Positions 12,554 to 23,780 of a DNA stretch of 64,000 nucleotides are shown one piece after another (within the stretch, counting starts at the first letter, position 1; each line of letters opens with the position of its first letter). This DNA is from Spodoptera frugiperda. Lineage: Eukaryota; Arthropoda; Insecta; Lepidoptera; Noctuidae. The notes beneath the pieces were generated by a model that worked only from the letters and a program-made list of their open reading frames with translations, was not told the origin of the DNA and ran no database searches. The stretch lies in NCBI RefSeq assembly GCF_023101765.2, contig NC_064212.1:8494001-8558000 (forward strand), given 5' to 3'. The position numbers and the translations under genes are program-made.

Positions 12554-15500
12554 CTACTTGTCGCTCGGCTCGGGCGGCGCGCCGCCAAAGTCCAGCTGGT
12601 AGCCGCCCGCGCGCGTCATCTCCTCCATGCTCGGCTCCTTGCACTCGTGGCCCGCGTGCCCCGCCGCGCCGCAGTTCCAGCACGACAGCTTCGGCGGCGC
12701 GTACAGCACCGACACGAAGCCGGCGTACGGCGCCGCCGCCGGGTACGGTGGCGGCTCCCCGTTAGCGAACGGCGGCGGTGGCTGGCGATATGTGGGCGGC
12801 GGCGTCGGGTACCCGAAGGGCCGCGGGTACTGTAGGAACGGCACGGGTGGCGGCGCGGACGGCGTGGCGCGGCGCTGCGGTGGCGCCGGCGTGTCGGGCG
12901 GTGACGACGCGGCGCTCGACCCGCTGTCGGACGACGAGCGCGTCGCCGCGCAGTACGGACCAGTCAGTCGTCGCACGCCGTTTAGCTTCTCCAATGATCT
13001 ATATTGCTGCTGATGTACCACCATGTTCAGTTCTCTTAATCGTTCGTCACCAATATTATGACGGATCTGGGAATAAAATAAAAATTATTAACAATTTTAA
13101 ATGTTTACAGATTTCTTTCTTAATATCCTCTCGGTTATTATAAACATCTTTTTGCTATTAAATATTATTAAACGACACTAAAATGAAAAATCCCAATGCT
13201 GTTAGTAGTTTTTATATCTGTAAATATATTACGTATATAGCCATATTATTAGTAGAGAACAACACCAAAGTTGAATTAAATCTTGATGAAAAAAATCACT
13301 GTGCGGCTAGACTCGCCTCATTTGAAAACCGCGTTAATGCAGAAGGCTGTCTGTGTCGAAGAAGTCCTGCAGCAAACACGGTGAATGGACCGCGATGCTG
13401 CGGAGAGTGACCCACCTCGGCGACAGACATGTTTTCGAAGTTGGCGGCAAGTTGGTGCGGCAGTGGAGGCTGGTCGGGCGGCCCGACTGGCGGGGGAGGC
13501 GGCGAGCGGTCCCGCGACAGTCGGCGGCGCGAGCGCGGCGACGCGGCGCGACTGTCGCCCGGCGACGACACTAGGGGCGACGTCGGCGCACCACTAGCAG
13601 CGGTGTAATTTATTACCTGCAAATAATTCAACTGGTATAACATACTTTAATTACAAGAAAAACAAAACCAAATACAAGACAAACACAGCAGACTATAAAC
13701 TTTTTCATCCTCGTGAACGTGACAACATGCCGCATACAAGCAAATAAACGTCACACCTAATTTATGCAATAATACATCACTTTACAATGCAACAATAGTG
13801 GTAAAGTGGTTATTATTGCCCAATTTAGCAGAGCTTAACCATACACTTGAAATAACAACTGTTAACCACTTGTCATGAAGTGTTCAAAAGACTGTTTGAG
13901 CAAAAAAATATACCTGCTCCAGATTATTTGTATTTTTATTTTCTTTTTTTAATAATAATTCGTGAATTATTATCATTTACATTAACAATAGACCAAAACA
14001 TTCATTTGAAAGATATTTGATGTTATTTTGGTTGTAACCCTTACCTCCTATCAATCGGAATACTTAGCTCTGGTACATAGAATTATGGATCAAAAGAATA
14101 ACCAGGTATTGCGGGTTTAATAGTTAGTTTTTGATATAGTCGCTGATCCTATAATCATTACTACATTAATAGATTACAGCCAAAAAGTCAGCAATTATGG
14201 TGACAATTTGATGGTCCACTGCATCAAACATTTGCTGGTAATCAGGTAGTATAAATATACTGTTTAGTATAAAGCTGCTGGAAAACATAGGGCCAATATT
14301 AGTAAATTGTTACCAAATCACAATCATTTTAACAGTTTCATGTAAACAGGTGTAATTAAACAAGAGCATTTACAAATTTTACTGTATTAAAACATGTTTG
14401 TTGTTCTATTATCTAAATTGACATTGACATATTTGTGCAAATATTTAATGAGGCCCTGAAAATGAGTGTGCTTCGTTAATAAAGGCCAAGAATAATAGAA
14501 AAAAAACTTTTTTCTTAAAAAAATAATGTTTACTTACCTCAAGTGGTTGATTTATAGGTACTATGATATTTGCAGGCCATGCATTGTGTCCTATGTAGTC
14601 TCCCATATTATACTGAGGCATTGGTAGACCAGGAGGTGGGTGAGGGACTTCACCCAACATTTGCACTACTCCCCCAGCTCCTGTCAGAACTGGCGGAGAG
14701 CTGAGTTCAGGCACTGTGTCTGTACTAGGCGGCTGGAACATTACATACTTTGTATAAACTTGACTTATAATCTTAATAACATCATGTATATCCATTTTAT
14801 TATTTTCATTATCACAATACAGGTAAACAATCTGTTTCATCATGCAACATGTTGATATGAAAACATAACCTAAAAAGTTGTGTTGACATTAATGTTGGGT
14901 GATAATGTAATGGATGCATGAACCAGTTACAATTTTACTCACAAATGCCATGACACCAAGTAAAATGATCATAATCTATTTACAGTGCAATGTTTTAATG
15001 GAAATGAATTTATAATTAGATGATTGTCGACTGAAGAAGATTGCTTTTACATTGCAGAGAAGTTAAATAATGCCTATGCTGATAATGATAACTCTGTCAA
15101 GATGATTGTTTTGTGTTTTTTCCTGCAGATGTAGATGATAATGTGTTGTAATAGAAATTTGTCTAACTTATTACAAATCTTTAAAAGGAATAATTTAAGA
15201 TAACAATGAAAATAAACACATGTAACAACATGCCAATGTCATTCAAGTGCCAATTACTAGATTTCATGTAATATACCTGAATAGAAACAATATAGGAAAA
15301 ATCTATAAGTTAATAAATAGTATAACATGAAAAACAAGTTTTATCAGTTGATATCTAGTTTAAATCTTTTAATTATTAGCTATAAGTATCTTTTAGATCA
15401 AAATTCAGGGTATGATACAATTTATTTTCATTGTACCCACTAACTAGACTACCTTTAGCCATGAGCTTTCATTTAAATACCAAAGTTGAACATAATTTCA

Positions 15501-16323
15501 TACTTATTCTTATTCAATCAACAACCTTGACTATAAAAATATTTCTTATTTATATATTTACATAAATCAAAACTAAATAAAACATGTAACTTATAAATGA
15601 TCAATGAGGTTGCAATAATGATGAGCGACCCATGTATACAAAGGGAGAGAGCAATACAATGGTAATGTAAGGTATGACAACACTGACCTGCACCCCAGGT
15701 GTTTTGACAAACACAATACCAGGCGGTGGCCCCAAGCTAGACAAGTTAGGTGGTGGGATTGTCATGTTGCCTGTGATATTAGATTGTGTATGGCATGCAC
15801 TCACTGGTACTACGTTTATATGATCTTGTGGCTCTGGAAATTGTATCCTCTGGTCTTCCATTTTTAATTTCTCTAGTATTTCACCAAAATGCGACTTTTG
15901 ATCAAATGTAAACGCCGGATGATGTAACGCCATTGTGTACAGAAGTAAAATTTCTTCGAGGAGATCACCGTACAAGCCTTTCAACAAACCACTCTGCTCC
16001 AAACTGACCATGGCATTGTACAATGTGGTAGCACACGCGAAATTACACGAACGCAGCAACGACACATACAAGGCCATTTTCCGCCGCGTCCTGGGGTCTG
16101 TGTTGGCGCCTCCAATGTCCGCAGCCAGGTCTGTGGGGTTGTTGGCTCTCAGTTCAGCACCACGCAACTCCTGAAAGTCCCGCTTACCCAGCTCCTCTAG
16201 GTATGTGCCAATGAAACGTAGTTCAAATGGCAAACACATATTTAATAACGTACACATCGCGTCTATGCGTTTATAGCTTTCCAATTCTTTAAACCATGAT
16301 ACCACGTCCTCTTTGCAAACCAT
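12554..16323 (-). CDS. ZCCHC14: ZCCHC14/ZCCHC2-like CCHC zinc-knuckle protein, 4 exons
   Basis: Exons on the minus strand are 16323-15688, 14732-14538, 13616-13416 and 13066-12554. All junctions are GT/AG and phase 0, giving 514 aa. The N-terminal exon (residues 1-212) carries the conserved helical region known from vertebrate ZCCHC14: a tryptophan/leucine-rich start (VVSWFKELESYKRID), then FELRFIGTYLEELGKRDF, then HPAFTFDQK. The C-terminus has one zinc knuckle of CX2CX4HX4C type (about residues 473-486, CWNCGAAGHAGHEC) followed by a GGYQLDF end, as in the family. The middle is proline/serine-rich and probably disordered. The ATG at 16323 was chosen because the upstream in-frame codon at 16407 is GTG and conservation begins at MVCKED. 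The family is linked to RNA binding and translational control (C. elegans GLS-1 is a relative). The protein is much shorter than vertebrate ZCCHC14 (about 950 aa). Exon 4 is very GC-rich, which explains long ORFs on its opposite strand. Identity is fairly sure; function is inferred from family. Confidence 0.85.
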
Positions 16324-17370
16324 TTCCAGAACACATTGAAATTTTATGTAAAGAATCAACCGGTCCCCTGCAGCCGAAGCGCGTCCGTTGCTTATAATTT
16401 TTGGCACACGGAATTACCGTAACAATGTGATGGTTGTAATCCAAGAATTTTCGATTGTAACATTAGTAATTATAAGCTTTTTATCCGTATTTTACAAGTA
16501 CAGTATATTGGTTAAGCAACTACAGGCAATGCTAGTAGTTTTGTCTCGTCTATAGTCTATGAAATAGAGAACCCAAAGACAAAAGCATGCTTATAGACAA
16601 AGGTGCTACGTATAGAAGATTAAGCTAGTTATTTGAAAATTATGCTGTCTTTGTATGAACATAGGGTTGAAAATTGAACTCTTTACAATCTTTCTATCTA
16701 CTATGACAGCTGCCTTTCCCGTTTATGGAAGTTGTTTCTGTAATCAACTCATACTTCCTTTTTTTGAAATAAAACTAATAAAGATATTTTTATGTTTTAG
16801 GTTATTTTAATTTAACATATTTTAACAAATATAACATAATTATGATTTAGCTTTCAAGCTTAATATAACCCGGACCCAGGTATATTCTAAAGCTGAGACT
16901 AGACATCCGGATGTGAGAAGAGCGCCAACTAGTGTTGGGTAAAAGCAACTTATAAATTAATGACATGCCTAACTGTAATCCCAAAGTGAAAGTAACAACA
17001 CAATATTATAGTTGGATCTCATGGATGCTATGCTTAAATTAATTTAATACGATGTTTGGTTTTTTTGACCATAGACTATAGTTTTGTTATTTTCATAAGA
17101 TATCCGAGCGTGTTCCAGATACCTTTTATTTTGTTGCCACTGCTACAAAATTTCTACATGTGTAAAACAGAGATGCAAGATATATATTTCACGTGAAAGA
17201 AAGAGAAACAGTCAGAGAATTTGTAGAATGATATAGATTCGAAAACGCTTGTCTTGGAACGTTTTGTAGTTACTCGGCATTTTTTGACAAAAGGATCGAA
17301 AAATATTGCAGTCACTATTTTAACTAAGATTGTTGGTGTAAATTTGGAAAATTATTAAAGAAATTTTGAA
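16324..17370. promoter_or_regulatory. Divergent intergenic promoter region between ZCCHC14-like gene and Rpn3
   Basis: The interval of 1,047 bp lies between the two start codons, which point away from each other. It must hold both 5' UTRs and promoters unless an unseen upstream exon exists. No TATA box is obvious next to the Rpn3 start, as is usual for a housekeeping gene. I cannot place the start sites. A short AGCGCCAACTAGTG patch near 16920 resembles fragments seen in other repeats. Confidence 0.45.
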
Positions 17371-18855
17371 ATGGCTCCCGCCGAAGATGTAGAAATGAAA
17401 AATGTGGAAAGTCCTGCAGCAGCTAGTGATGCAGAAACCCCGGAGGTCAAAAAAGATGCTGATGTGCTTGCAGTTCAAGATTTGAGGGAACATGTAAGAC
17501 AAATAGATAAAGCTGTTGCTTCCAAAGAGCCCAGATTTGCTATGAGAGTTTTGAGGTCGCTTCCTAGCACCAGAAGGAAGCTGAACGGTAACGTTTTGCG
17601 TGCTATTTTCAACCAACTTTATCCGTCTAATGCTGACAAAGAAAGTTTAATTGCATTTGTGGAAAGCCCTCTGCCTGGCGCAGTGGAGATAGAACCACCC
17701 CGCTCTCGCAGTGCACCCAAACAACCAGTGCCTGAAGTGGATGTTTACTTGCACCTGTTGGTACTGCTGCGCCTGCTCGACACTAACAGGTTGGAAGAAG
17801 CTACTGAGTGCTCACAGCAGTTGATGAATAAAGTTCTAGCACAGAACAGAAGAACCCTTGATTTGATTGCTGCCAAGTGCTACTTTTACCACTCAAGAGT
17901 CTTTGAATTGACAAACAAGTTGGATCTTATTAGAGGACTACTTCATGCAAGACTCCGCACTTCTACCCTGCGAAATGATTATGAAGGCCAAGCAGTACTC
18001 ATTAATTGTCTCTTGCGCAACTATTTGCATTACTCTTTGTATGACCAGGCAGACAAACTGGTCAGTAAGTCAGTTTTCCCAGAAAATGCAAGTAATAATG
18101 AGTGGGCAAGATTCTTGTATTATCTTGGAAGGATCAAGGCTGCCCGTCTAGAGTACAGTGATGCTCACAAACACCTAGTGCAAGCTTTGAGGAAGGCTCC
18201 TCAGACTGCTGCTGTTGGTTTCCGTCAAACTGTTCAGAAGTTGGCAATTGTTGTTGAGTTACTATTGGGAGATATACCAGAAAGGGCCATATTTAGACAA
18301 GCACCTCTACGTAAGGCTTTGGCACCTTATTTCCAACTAACTCAGGCAGTGAGGCTTGGAAACTTGCAGAGATTTGGTGAGGTACTTGAGAATTTTGGCC
18401 CTCAGTTCCGTAATGATCACACTTTCACATTGATTCTTCGTCTCCGCCAGAATGTAATTAAAACTGCCATCCGTTCGATTGGACTCTCATACTCCCGTAT
18501 TTCACCTAAAGATATTGCCAGGAAATTGGGTCTGGACTCTGCTGAAGATGCAGAGTTTATTGTCGCCAAAGCTATCAGGGATGGAGTTATTGAGGCTACC
18601 CTTGATCCTGAAAAGGGATACATGAGTAACAAGGAAAGCTCTGACATCTATTGCACGAGGGAGCCACAGTTGGCATTCCACCAGCGCATATCATTCTGTC
18701 TGGACCTGCATAACCAGAGTGTGAAGGCTATGAGATACCCACCAAAATCTTATGGCAAGGAATTGGAGAGTGCTGAAGAGAGACGTGAGAGAGAGCAACA
18801 GGATTTGGAACTGGCCAAGGAAATGGCTGAGGAAGATGATGATGGTTTCCCTTAA
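17371..18855 (+). CDS. Rpn3: 26S proteasome non-ATPase regulatory subunit 3 (Rpn3/PSMD3)
   Basis: This is a single uninterrupted ORF of 494 codons, full length for insect Rpn3. The product is a scaffold subunit of the 19S lid of the 26S proteasome, acting in cytosol and nucleus in ubiquitin-dependent protein breakdown. The acidic N-terminus is followed by a helical repeat region (about residues 30-250), a PCI domain with winged helix (about 250-430; IFRQAPLRKALAPYFQLTQA and SYSRISPKDIARKLGL are recognisable) and the conserved tail (PPKSYGKELESAEERRERE, ending in an acidic DDDGFP). The ATG follows TTGAAATGG context and no upstream in-frame ATG extends conservation. A polyadenylation signal AATAAA lies at 18925-18930. 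The gene has no introns in its coding region here, unlike vertebrate PSMD3. The frame is intact and the protein is conserved, so it looks functional. Confidence 0.98.
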   Translation: MAPAEDVEMKNVESPAAASDAETPEVKKDADVLAVQDLREHVRQIDKAVASKEPRFAMRVLRSLPSTRRKLNGNVLRAIFNQLYPSNADKESLIAFVESPLPGAVEIEPPRSRSAPKQPVPEVDVYLHLLVLLRLLDTNRLEEATECSQQLMNKVLAQNRRTLDLIAAKCYFYHSRVFELTNKLDLIRGLLHARLRTSTLRNDYEGQAVLINCLLRNYLHYSLYDQADKLVSKSVFPENASNNEWARFLYYLGRIKAARLEYSDAHKHLVQALRKAPQTAAVGFRQTVQKLAIVVELLLGDIPERAIFRQAPLRKALAPYFQLTQAVRLGNLQRFGEVLENFGPQFRNDHTFTLILRLRQNVIKTAIRSIGLSYSRISPKDIARKLGLDSAEDAEFIVAKAIRDGVIEATLDPEKGYMSNKESSDIYCTREPQLAFHQRISFCLDLHNQSVKAMRYPPKSYGKELESAEERREREQQDLELAKEMAEEDDDGFP

Positions 18856-18924
18856 ATCTCCTTTATTAAAGTTAAATTAATAACTGATTCATTAGATATG
18901 TAATTTGTGCATTAACCATAATGT

Positions 18925-18930
18925 AATAAA
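18925..18930 (+). terminator. Poly(A) signal of Rpn3
   Basis: AATAAA about 70 bp after the Rpn3 stop codon, in an AT-rich tail. Confidence 0.6.
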
Positions 18931-19451
18931 ATATAACTAAATGTTTTTGATTATTCCTTTATTTGTCTTATCCAAATTACCTAATTCGGTTCATGTTAAT
19001 GTGAGATCAATTAATGAAACAAAATTACACTAATTACCTTTTACTTTCTATTTGATTGTTTTTTTATGCTCAGTTAGTGAGACCTACTTAGATTTCAGTA
19101 TTATCTATTTAATTATAGTTTTATAATTTACCACATGAATCATCAATCCGGATTTGTAATTTAATAAATGAAAGATATGGAATTAAAGCCTCTATGGAAA
19201 TCCGGTGGTGGTATGTCGGTTGTGCGTCTACTACACAGCGTTTCGCAGGTTCGACATCGCATAGCATCTCAAGCTAAATTAGCGCCACCTGGCGAGTAAA
19301 AAAGACATCAAGATGCCCTGGCAACCTCATACTGTTTTAAAAACATTTAATGTATCCCGGCAACCACATTGATTACATCTGCTGATAGTTTGCATTTGCA
19401 AATAACTTTAATTTGTGAAAAGAATACAATTAACATAAAAAAGCCATCAAA
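18931..19451. other. Intergenic gap between Rpn3 and DNAAF6
   Basis: The gap of about 520 bp is AT-rich at first, then has a GC-richer patch at about 19200-19310 with a GCGCCACCTGGCGAG motif. The DNAAF6 promoter and 5' UTR should lie in its last part. No other feature is seen. Confidence 0.4.
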
Positions 19452-20939
19452 ATGGAGTTCTCCGTGGAACATATGGAGAAGCTCGTGGATCTGCTGAGAC
19501 CACCGGAACCTGAAGTGCTGCAAGGAGACGATTTACCTGCTACTGGTTTGTACCTTCACATTTATTGATATTGAGTCTGCAGTGTTGGTCGCTGAAGACA
19601 AACAGTAGAAAGTTTTAGGCATAGGAGCTATAAGCTATAATTAGACTTTAATTATGTAGGATACCTATTTCGTTTGTACACGTAGGTCTATCACCTACAT
19701 TTAGGTCAATCTTACATTATTTAGAGTTAAAGCATCATACAGGTTGTTGACCGCAGAGTCAATGCCATCTATCGGCATTAGTTGGCAAAGCACCAAATAG
19801 CTACCGTCGATAGGCAGAGCTGTTGGAAGAAGTAGATTTCCTAAAAAATTATCACAGTCATAATTTTTTTTTCTGTGTGCTCCTTCCATATTTATTTTCA
19901 AACTTTAATTAGAAACAGAGAAGTAGGTAGCTACAGCCTACATATGTAGGAAGGCACTCTCCTGTTAAAAAGGACTTAAAAAATTCAATGGGTAGGTAGT
20001 TAAGTAATACTTCCATTTACCCTATAATATTTTTTCAGAGTTTGAAATAAGTTCAACAAGAGGTAAAATTCCTCCTCCCGAAGAAAAAAAGACTCCAAAA
20101 ACTATCGAAGAGTTTGAGGAACAAGAGGCTAAGGAGATCGAAAACTTGGGGAAAGCTGGTGTTGGTTTAGGAGATCTGAAAACTCCTGAATATACTATGA
20201 ACTATCAGCAGTCTGTGTCTGCTGAAGATGTCTACCTTCAGGTAACTTTTACATTTTAATCTAGTAAAAGAGAGAGAGACAGGGATCAAGTAGGTCCCTA
20301 CTTAGATATGTGCATCTTCCTGAGAGTCTAGAAGTGTCTATATAAAAACAGTTAACGACCTCATTAAATAATTTCTTTCTAAAAAAAACTCATATCTAGT
20401 TAAGATATGAGTTAACTTATTAGAGAGACGGCTTCACGACCGATCTGGATCAGAGGCCTGTGGGGTCCAGGGCCATATAAAAATGTAAACTGAAGTTATT
20501 GATGATAAACTCATTTTTTAAATTTTTATTCATTTATTGTTTGCTATAAAATTAAATCCAGAACGTGTGTTGTGTTAGATTATAACACAAACTTTATAAC
20601 ATTACCACCATTGAAGCTTCCTACTTTGTTATATTTCAAAAGGTAAAGAACTATGTCTTGAAAAAAAAAATCACGTTCCAGATTGGCCCAAAGACCCCAT
20701 CATCAGCAAGTTGCGAAAATCTCATCGTTCGCATCAAGATGCCGGGAGATAAGAAAGAAAACGTGGATTTAACAGTCGACACCAACAGCGTGGCAGTGAT
20801 GTCCTCCCAGTATTCACTAAAACTTCCTTTGCCACATGGCATCGACCCTGATCGGTCTAAGGCTAGCTGGGAGTCCGACCAGGAAACATTGGTGCTGACC
20901 CTCAAGCTAGATAGAGAATTTGATTTTGTTAATTTTTAA
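19452..20939 (+). CDS. DNAAF6: Dynein axonemal assembly factor 6 (PIH1D3 homologue), 3 exons
   Basis: Exons are 19452-19545, 20039-20241 and 20682-20939. Splicing gives 184 aa, somewhat shorter than human DNAAF6 (214 aa). The N-terminal part is helical and acidic (EFEEQEAKEIENLGKAGVG). Exon 3 holds a CS/p23-like beta-sandwich domain: it starts at IGPKTPSSASCENLIVRIKM, continues with VDLTVDTNSVAV and KLPLPHGID, and ends in a DREFDFVNF tail. These are hallmarks of PIH1D3. The protein works with HSP90/R2TP-like chaperones in the cytoplasm to pre-assemble axonemal dynein arms. In an insect it should matter mainly for sperm flagella and chordotonal cilia; that tissue statement is inference. The start context is AAAATGG. 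It lies about 600 bp downstream of Rpn3 on the same strand, with no sign of a shared transcript. Confidence 0.92.
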
Positions 20940-20989
20940 AATATAGATACACTACATTGTAACTTTATCTTGGTTTTATTTTTATTCTT

Positions 20990-21150
20990 TTTATACCACG
21001 ATAGTGGCCAGAATGTACACGACCCACCTGATAATAAGTAATGGTTACTGTGGCCTATGAACACTAAGCAACACTTGGGGTATTACATGTGCTTTGCTGA
21101 CTCTAACTCTCAAAAAGGTCTAAGCGCGTTATAAAATAGTGAGACACAGA
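20990..21150 (+). repeat. Dispersed repeat, family A-related
   Basis: ACCACGATAGTGGCCAGAAT, CCCACCTGATAATAAGTAAT and GGTTACTGTGGCCTATGAAC match a second copy at 51204-51290. The layout resembles family A. Confidence 0.55.
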
Positions 21151-21702
21151 AATATAGGTAGATTTTTAATAAATGTAGTTGCTCCATCGTTTGTCGGCCG
21201 CATCATCATTTACCACCAGGTGAGATTGTGGCAAAACGCATGTGAGATTAAGTATAAAAAAATGTAAACATAGAAAATGCATTATGTGATGCATGACCAT
21301 CTGTGGTCCATCAACTTTTTAAGAGATGGACACAAGCAGGCAATAGCGTTAGATAGTAGACCACGGCCATTTATTCACCTACCTATTTAACTAATGTAGA
21401 TGTAAAATATTGAATGAAATAAACATCTGAATACATAACTGGAATCGTAGATCATAATCAAGCTACGCTTGAAGGCAGGCCGTAATGTACGAGTGTCCTC
21501 ATCAATAATTAATATTAAATGTGATGTGTTTGAAATGAAATTGGCATTCAGAAGATTTGAATCACAATGTGTTTGATAGCCTACGATGAGTGAAGTGGCC
21601 TAGATATTTAAATGTATATTTTAATTGAAGTAATTTTCTTACCTTCGATGAACCTTAATAGATTCAAGGGTGTGTTGGTGTTACAATATTATGTATAGGT
21701 AA

Positions 21703-22090
21703 TCTATACTAATGAAATTGGGGAAGATATCAATTTGTAATATTAAAATAACTGTTTTTTACGACATGCATGCATACACTTACGATACGTATATTCTATA
21801 TTCATATATATAGAATATACCTACGTATGTATCGTAAGTCTTTCTGTTTGTTCCGGCTAATCCCTCAAATGACTGGACCGATTTTAACGGGAATTTTATT
21901 GGCAGATAGCTGATGTACTAAGAAGTAACTAACGCTACCTGTATTTTAGAAAATTTTATAAAAAAGTTATGTCCTAATATTAATATTCTATGCTGACGAA
22001 ATTTCGGAAAAAATGCATTATTTATTTTGGAATTATTTTTAGTCACAAAGTCCGTATTCCACGTGAGCGAAGCCGCGGGCATCAGCTAGT
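21703..22090 (+). mobile_element. Helitron-like non-autonomous element
   Basis: Starts TCTATACTAAT and ends GAAGCCGCGGGCATCAGCTAGT-like sequence (CGCGGGCATCAGCTAGT at the right end), with a GC-rich turn just before CTAGT and an A/T on either side. This end structure is common in lepidopteran Helitron-type repeats. It contains a separate 60-bp AT-rich palindrome at about 21778-21839. No Rep/helicase frame. Confidence 0.55.
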
Positions 22091-22191
22091 ATGAACAAAA
22101 GGAAAGATTTGTTGTTTACATTGACTCAGAAACTAACTGCAGTTTATAAAAAAAAAACTCAATAAAATTAAAAAAGAATTCCAGGTAGGGC

Positions 22192-23191
22192 AAGTGACCC
22201 GGTTGTGGCCATCGACCCCTTTGTGGCCATTTGGGCCTTCAAATATTTATAACTAAGGAATGGACAAATAAATTACTCTGTGATGTACAGTATTTAAAAT
22301 ATTGAATATTGTAGACACTGATACCGTTGGCAGCTTTGATGTGTCAAACTTCACTTCGATGCAACAAGTCATTCTTTTTAGTTGAGGGTGAAATTGTTAA
22401 GATCTTAACAAAAAGGCTAAGGCGAGTGGGTGAGGATTTGGTTTTTATTTTTGAAATCTGTGCTTATTGTTTGGATGTTTATGTTAATACTACATGAAGA
22501 ATATATTGTCTAAGTGGAACTAAAGTTATTTTGTCGCCATATGTTTCTGAAGTGAGGTTTTTAGAAGGTGGCCACTAATGGAGACAAAATTATGAATTTC
22601 TCCATCTTTGGCCACATGGCTGGCCAAAACTTTTGTACATAGACGCCCAACTTCTAGTCATTTATCGTAATTTATTTATTATTTTTCTTTGACTTTACAT
22701 ATCAACAAATACATATTTTTCATTTTCAGAGATGCAATAAATTGCCTTCACACAAAGGGGAGGTCAGTTTACTTTGCAGCTTTTACCAACGTCATATAAA
22801 TGTTGATTTCTTTATTTGTAAGTTAAATTCAAGTGAAGTAATAATATTTCATATTTTCCAAACTAAATAAAAACCATTGTTTCTAAAATGTCAAATTTAA
22901 TTAATAAATTTTAATTACTTTTATTGTATTTTTTGATGGCCAGAACTGGCACACGACCGTGGCCAGAAATGGCACGAATCTGGCCAAAAATGGCACAAAC
23001 TCCCTTTATTTTTTCTTTTTTATACAGTTATTTTTCTATTGGACGTTCTTTAAAAAAAAGGGTTTTCTTAGGCAAGGTTAATACATGTTAAATGACTTTT
23101 TTCAAGAAATATGTTCGTGATAACAAAAACTGAAAGTTAAGAAAGCCTCAAAGTCGACAAAATTCTTAAAGTGGCCACAACCGGGTCACTT
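22192..23191. mobile_element. 1,000-bp non-autonomous DNA transposon with 20-bp perfect TIR
   Basis: The ends are AAGTGACCCGGTTGTGGCCA at 22192-22211 and its exact reverse complement at 23172-23191. The body has no long ORF but many TGGCCA motifs, including three spaced units at 22937, 22960 and 22981 (TGGCCAGAAATGGCAC type). Superfamily is not recognised and no clear target duplication is seen. Confidence 0.7.
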
Positions 23192-23455
23192 ACGATACCG
23201 TTCGATGCTACACGTGTAAAGGTACTGGCTGGTAACTCCTATAAAAAGATTGGCAGGTGTACAAACAAGAAAAGAATAACAAATAAATATGATTAGGTAC
23301 CCACAACTATTATAATAATAATACATAACTTCCACGTACACAGGTGTATTACAGTAGGTCACGATACTAACCACACACATGATTCTGACACGAGATTAAT
23401 TGGAGACCCTGACCTGTGGTCACTCTACTCAAATAGTTAAAATTTACTTAGACAG

Positions 23456-23508
23456 GTAGGTACCTAACTAGGTACAGTAGGTACCTAACTACGTACAGTA
23501 GGTACCTA
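23456..23508. repeat. 21-bp tandem repeat, 2.5 units
   Basis: The units start at 23456, 23477 and 23498 with GTAGGTACCTA. Each holds a GGTACC palindrome. Confidence 0.75.
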
Positions 23509-23650
23509 TATTTAACACATGCTACTTCCGACTTGAGAGTAATTCATAAATTTTTCTCGTTCCCATGGGATGGGATAAAAATCCTATCACCCTAGTCAGG
23601 TCATACCCTGTCTGTATATCAAATTTCATCAAAATCCGTTCAGTATCCTT

Positions 23651-23780
23651 TTTCTCGTTTCGCCAGGGCGAGGCAAGAGGGAGTGTCAAACTCTTACTGA
23701 CTTAAAACCACCCCGTTCCTACTCCTGCCTGTCGAGCCAGAGCCCCGGTAAGCCCGCTAGGTAGTCCGCAGCTCCGGCCT
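23651..23780 (+). repeat. Dispersed repeat, family C
   Basis: Contains GAGGGAGTGTCAAACTCTTA, ACCACCCCGTTCCTACTCCT and AGTCCGCAGCTCCGG. Other copies: 33186-33325 (plus), 35208-35385 (minus), 27390-27500 (minus, partial), 50030-50140 (decayed). Confidence 0.7.

Noticed and set aside
12414..13143. Several plus-strand ORFs up to 128 codons opposite ZCCHC14 exon 4
   Set aside because: They are GC-rich shadow frames of the minus-strand exon, without family resemblance or splice context.
16324..16407. Upstream extension of the ZCCHC14-like start
   Set aside because: The extension begins at GTG, has no ATG, and conservation begins at 16323.
23456..23508. CRISPR-like array
   Set aside because: Only 2.5 adjacent units with no spacers, in a eukaryotic genome; a simple tandem repeat.
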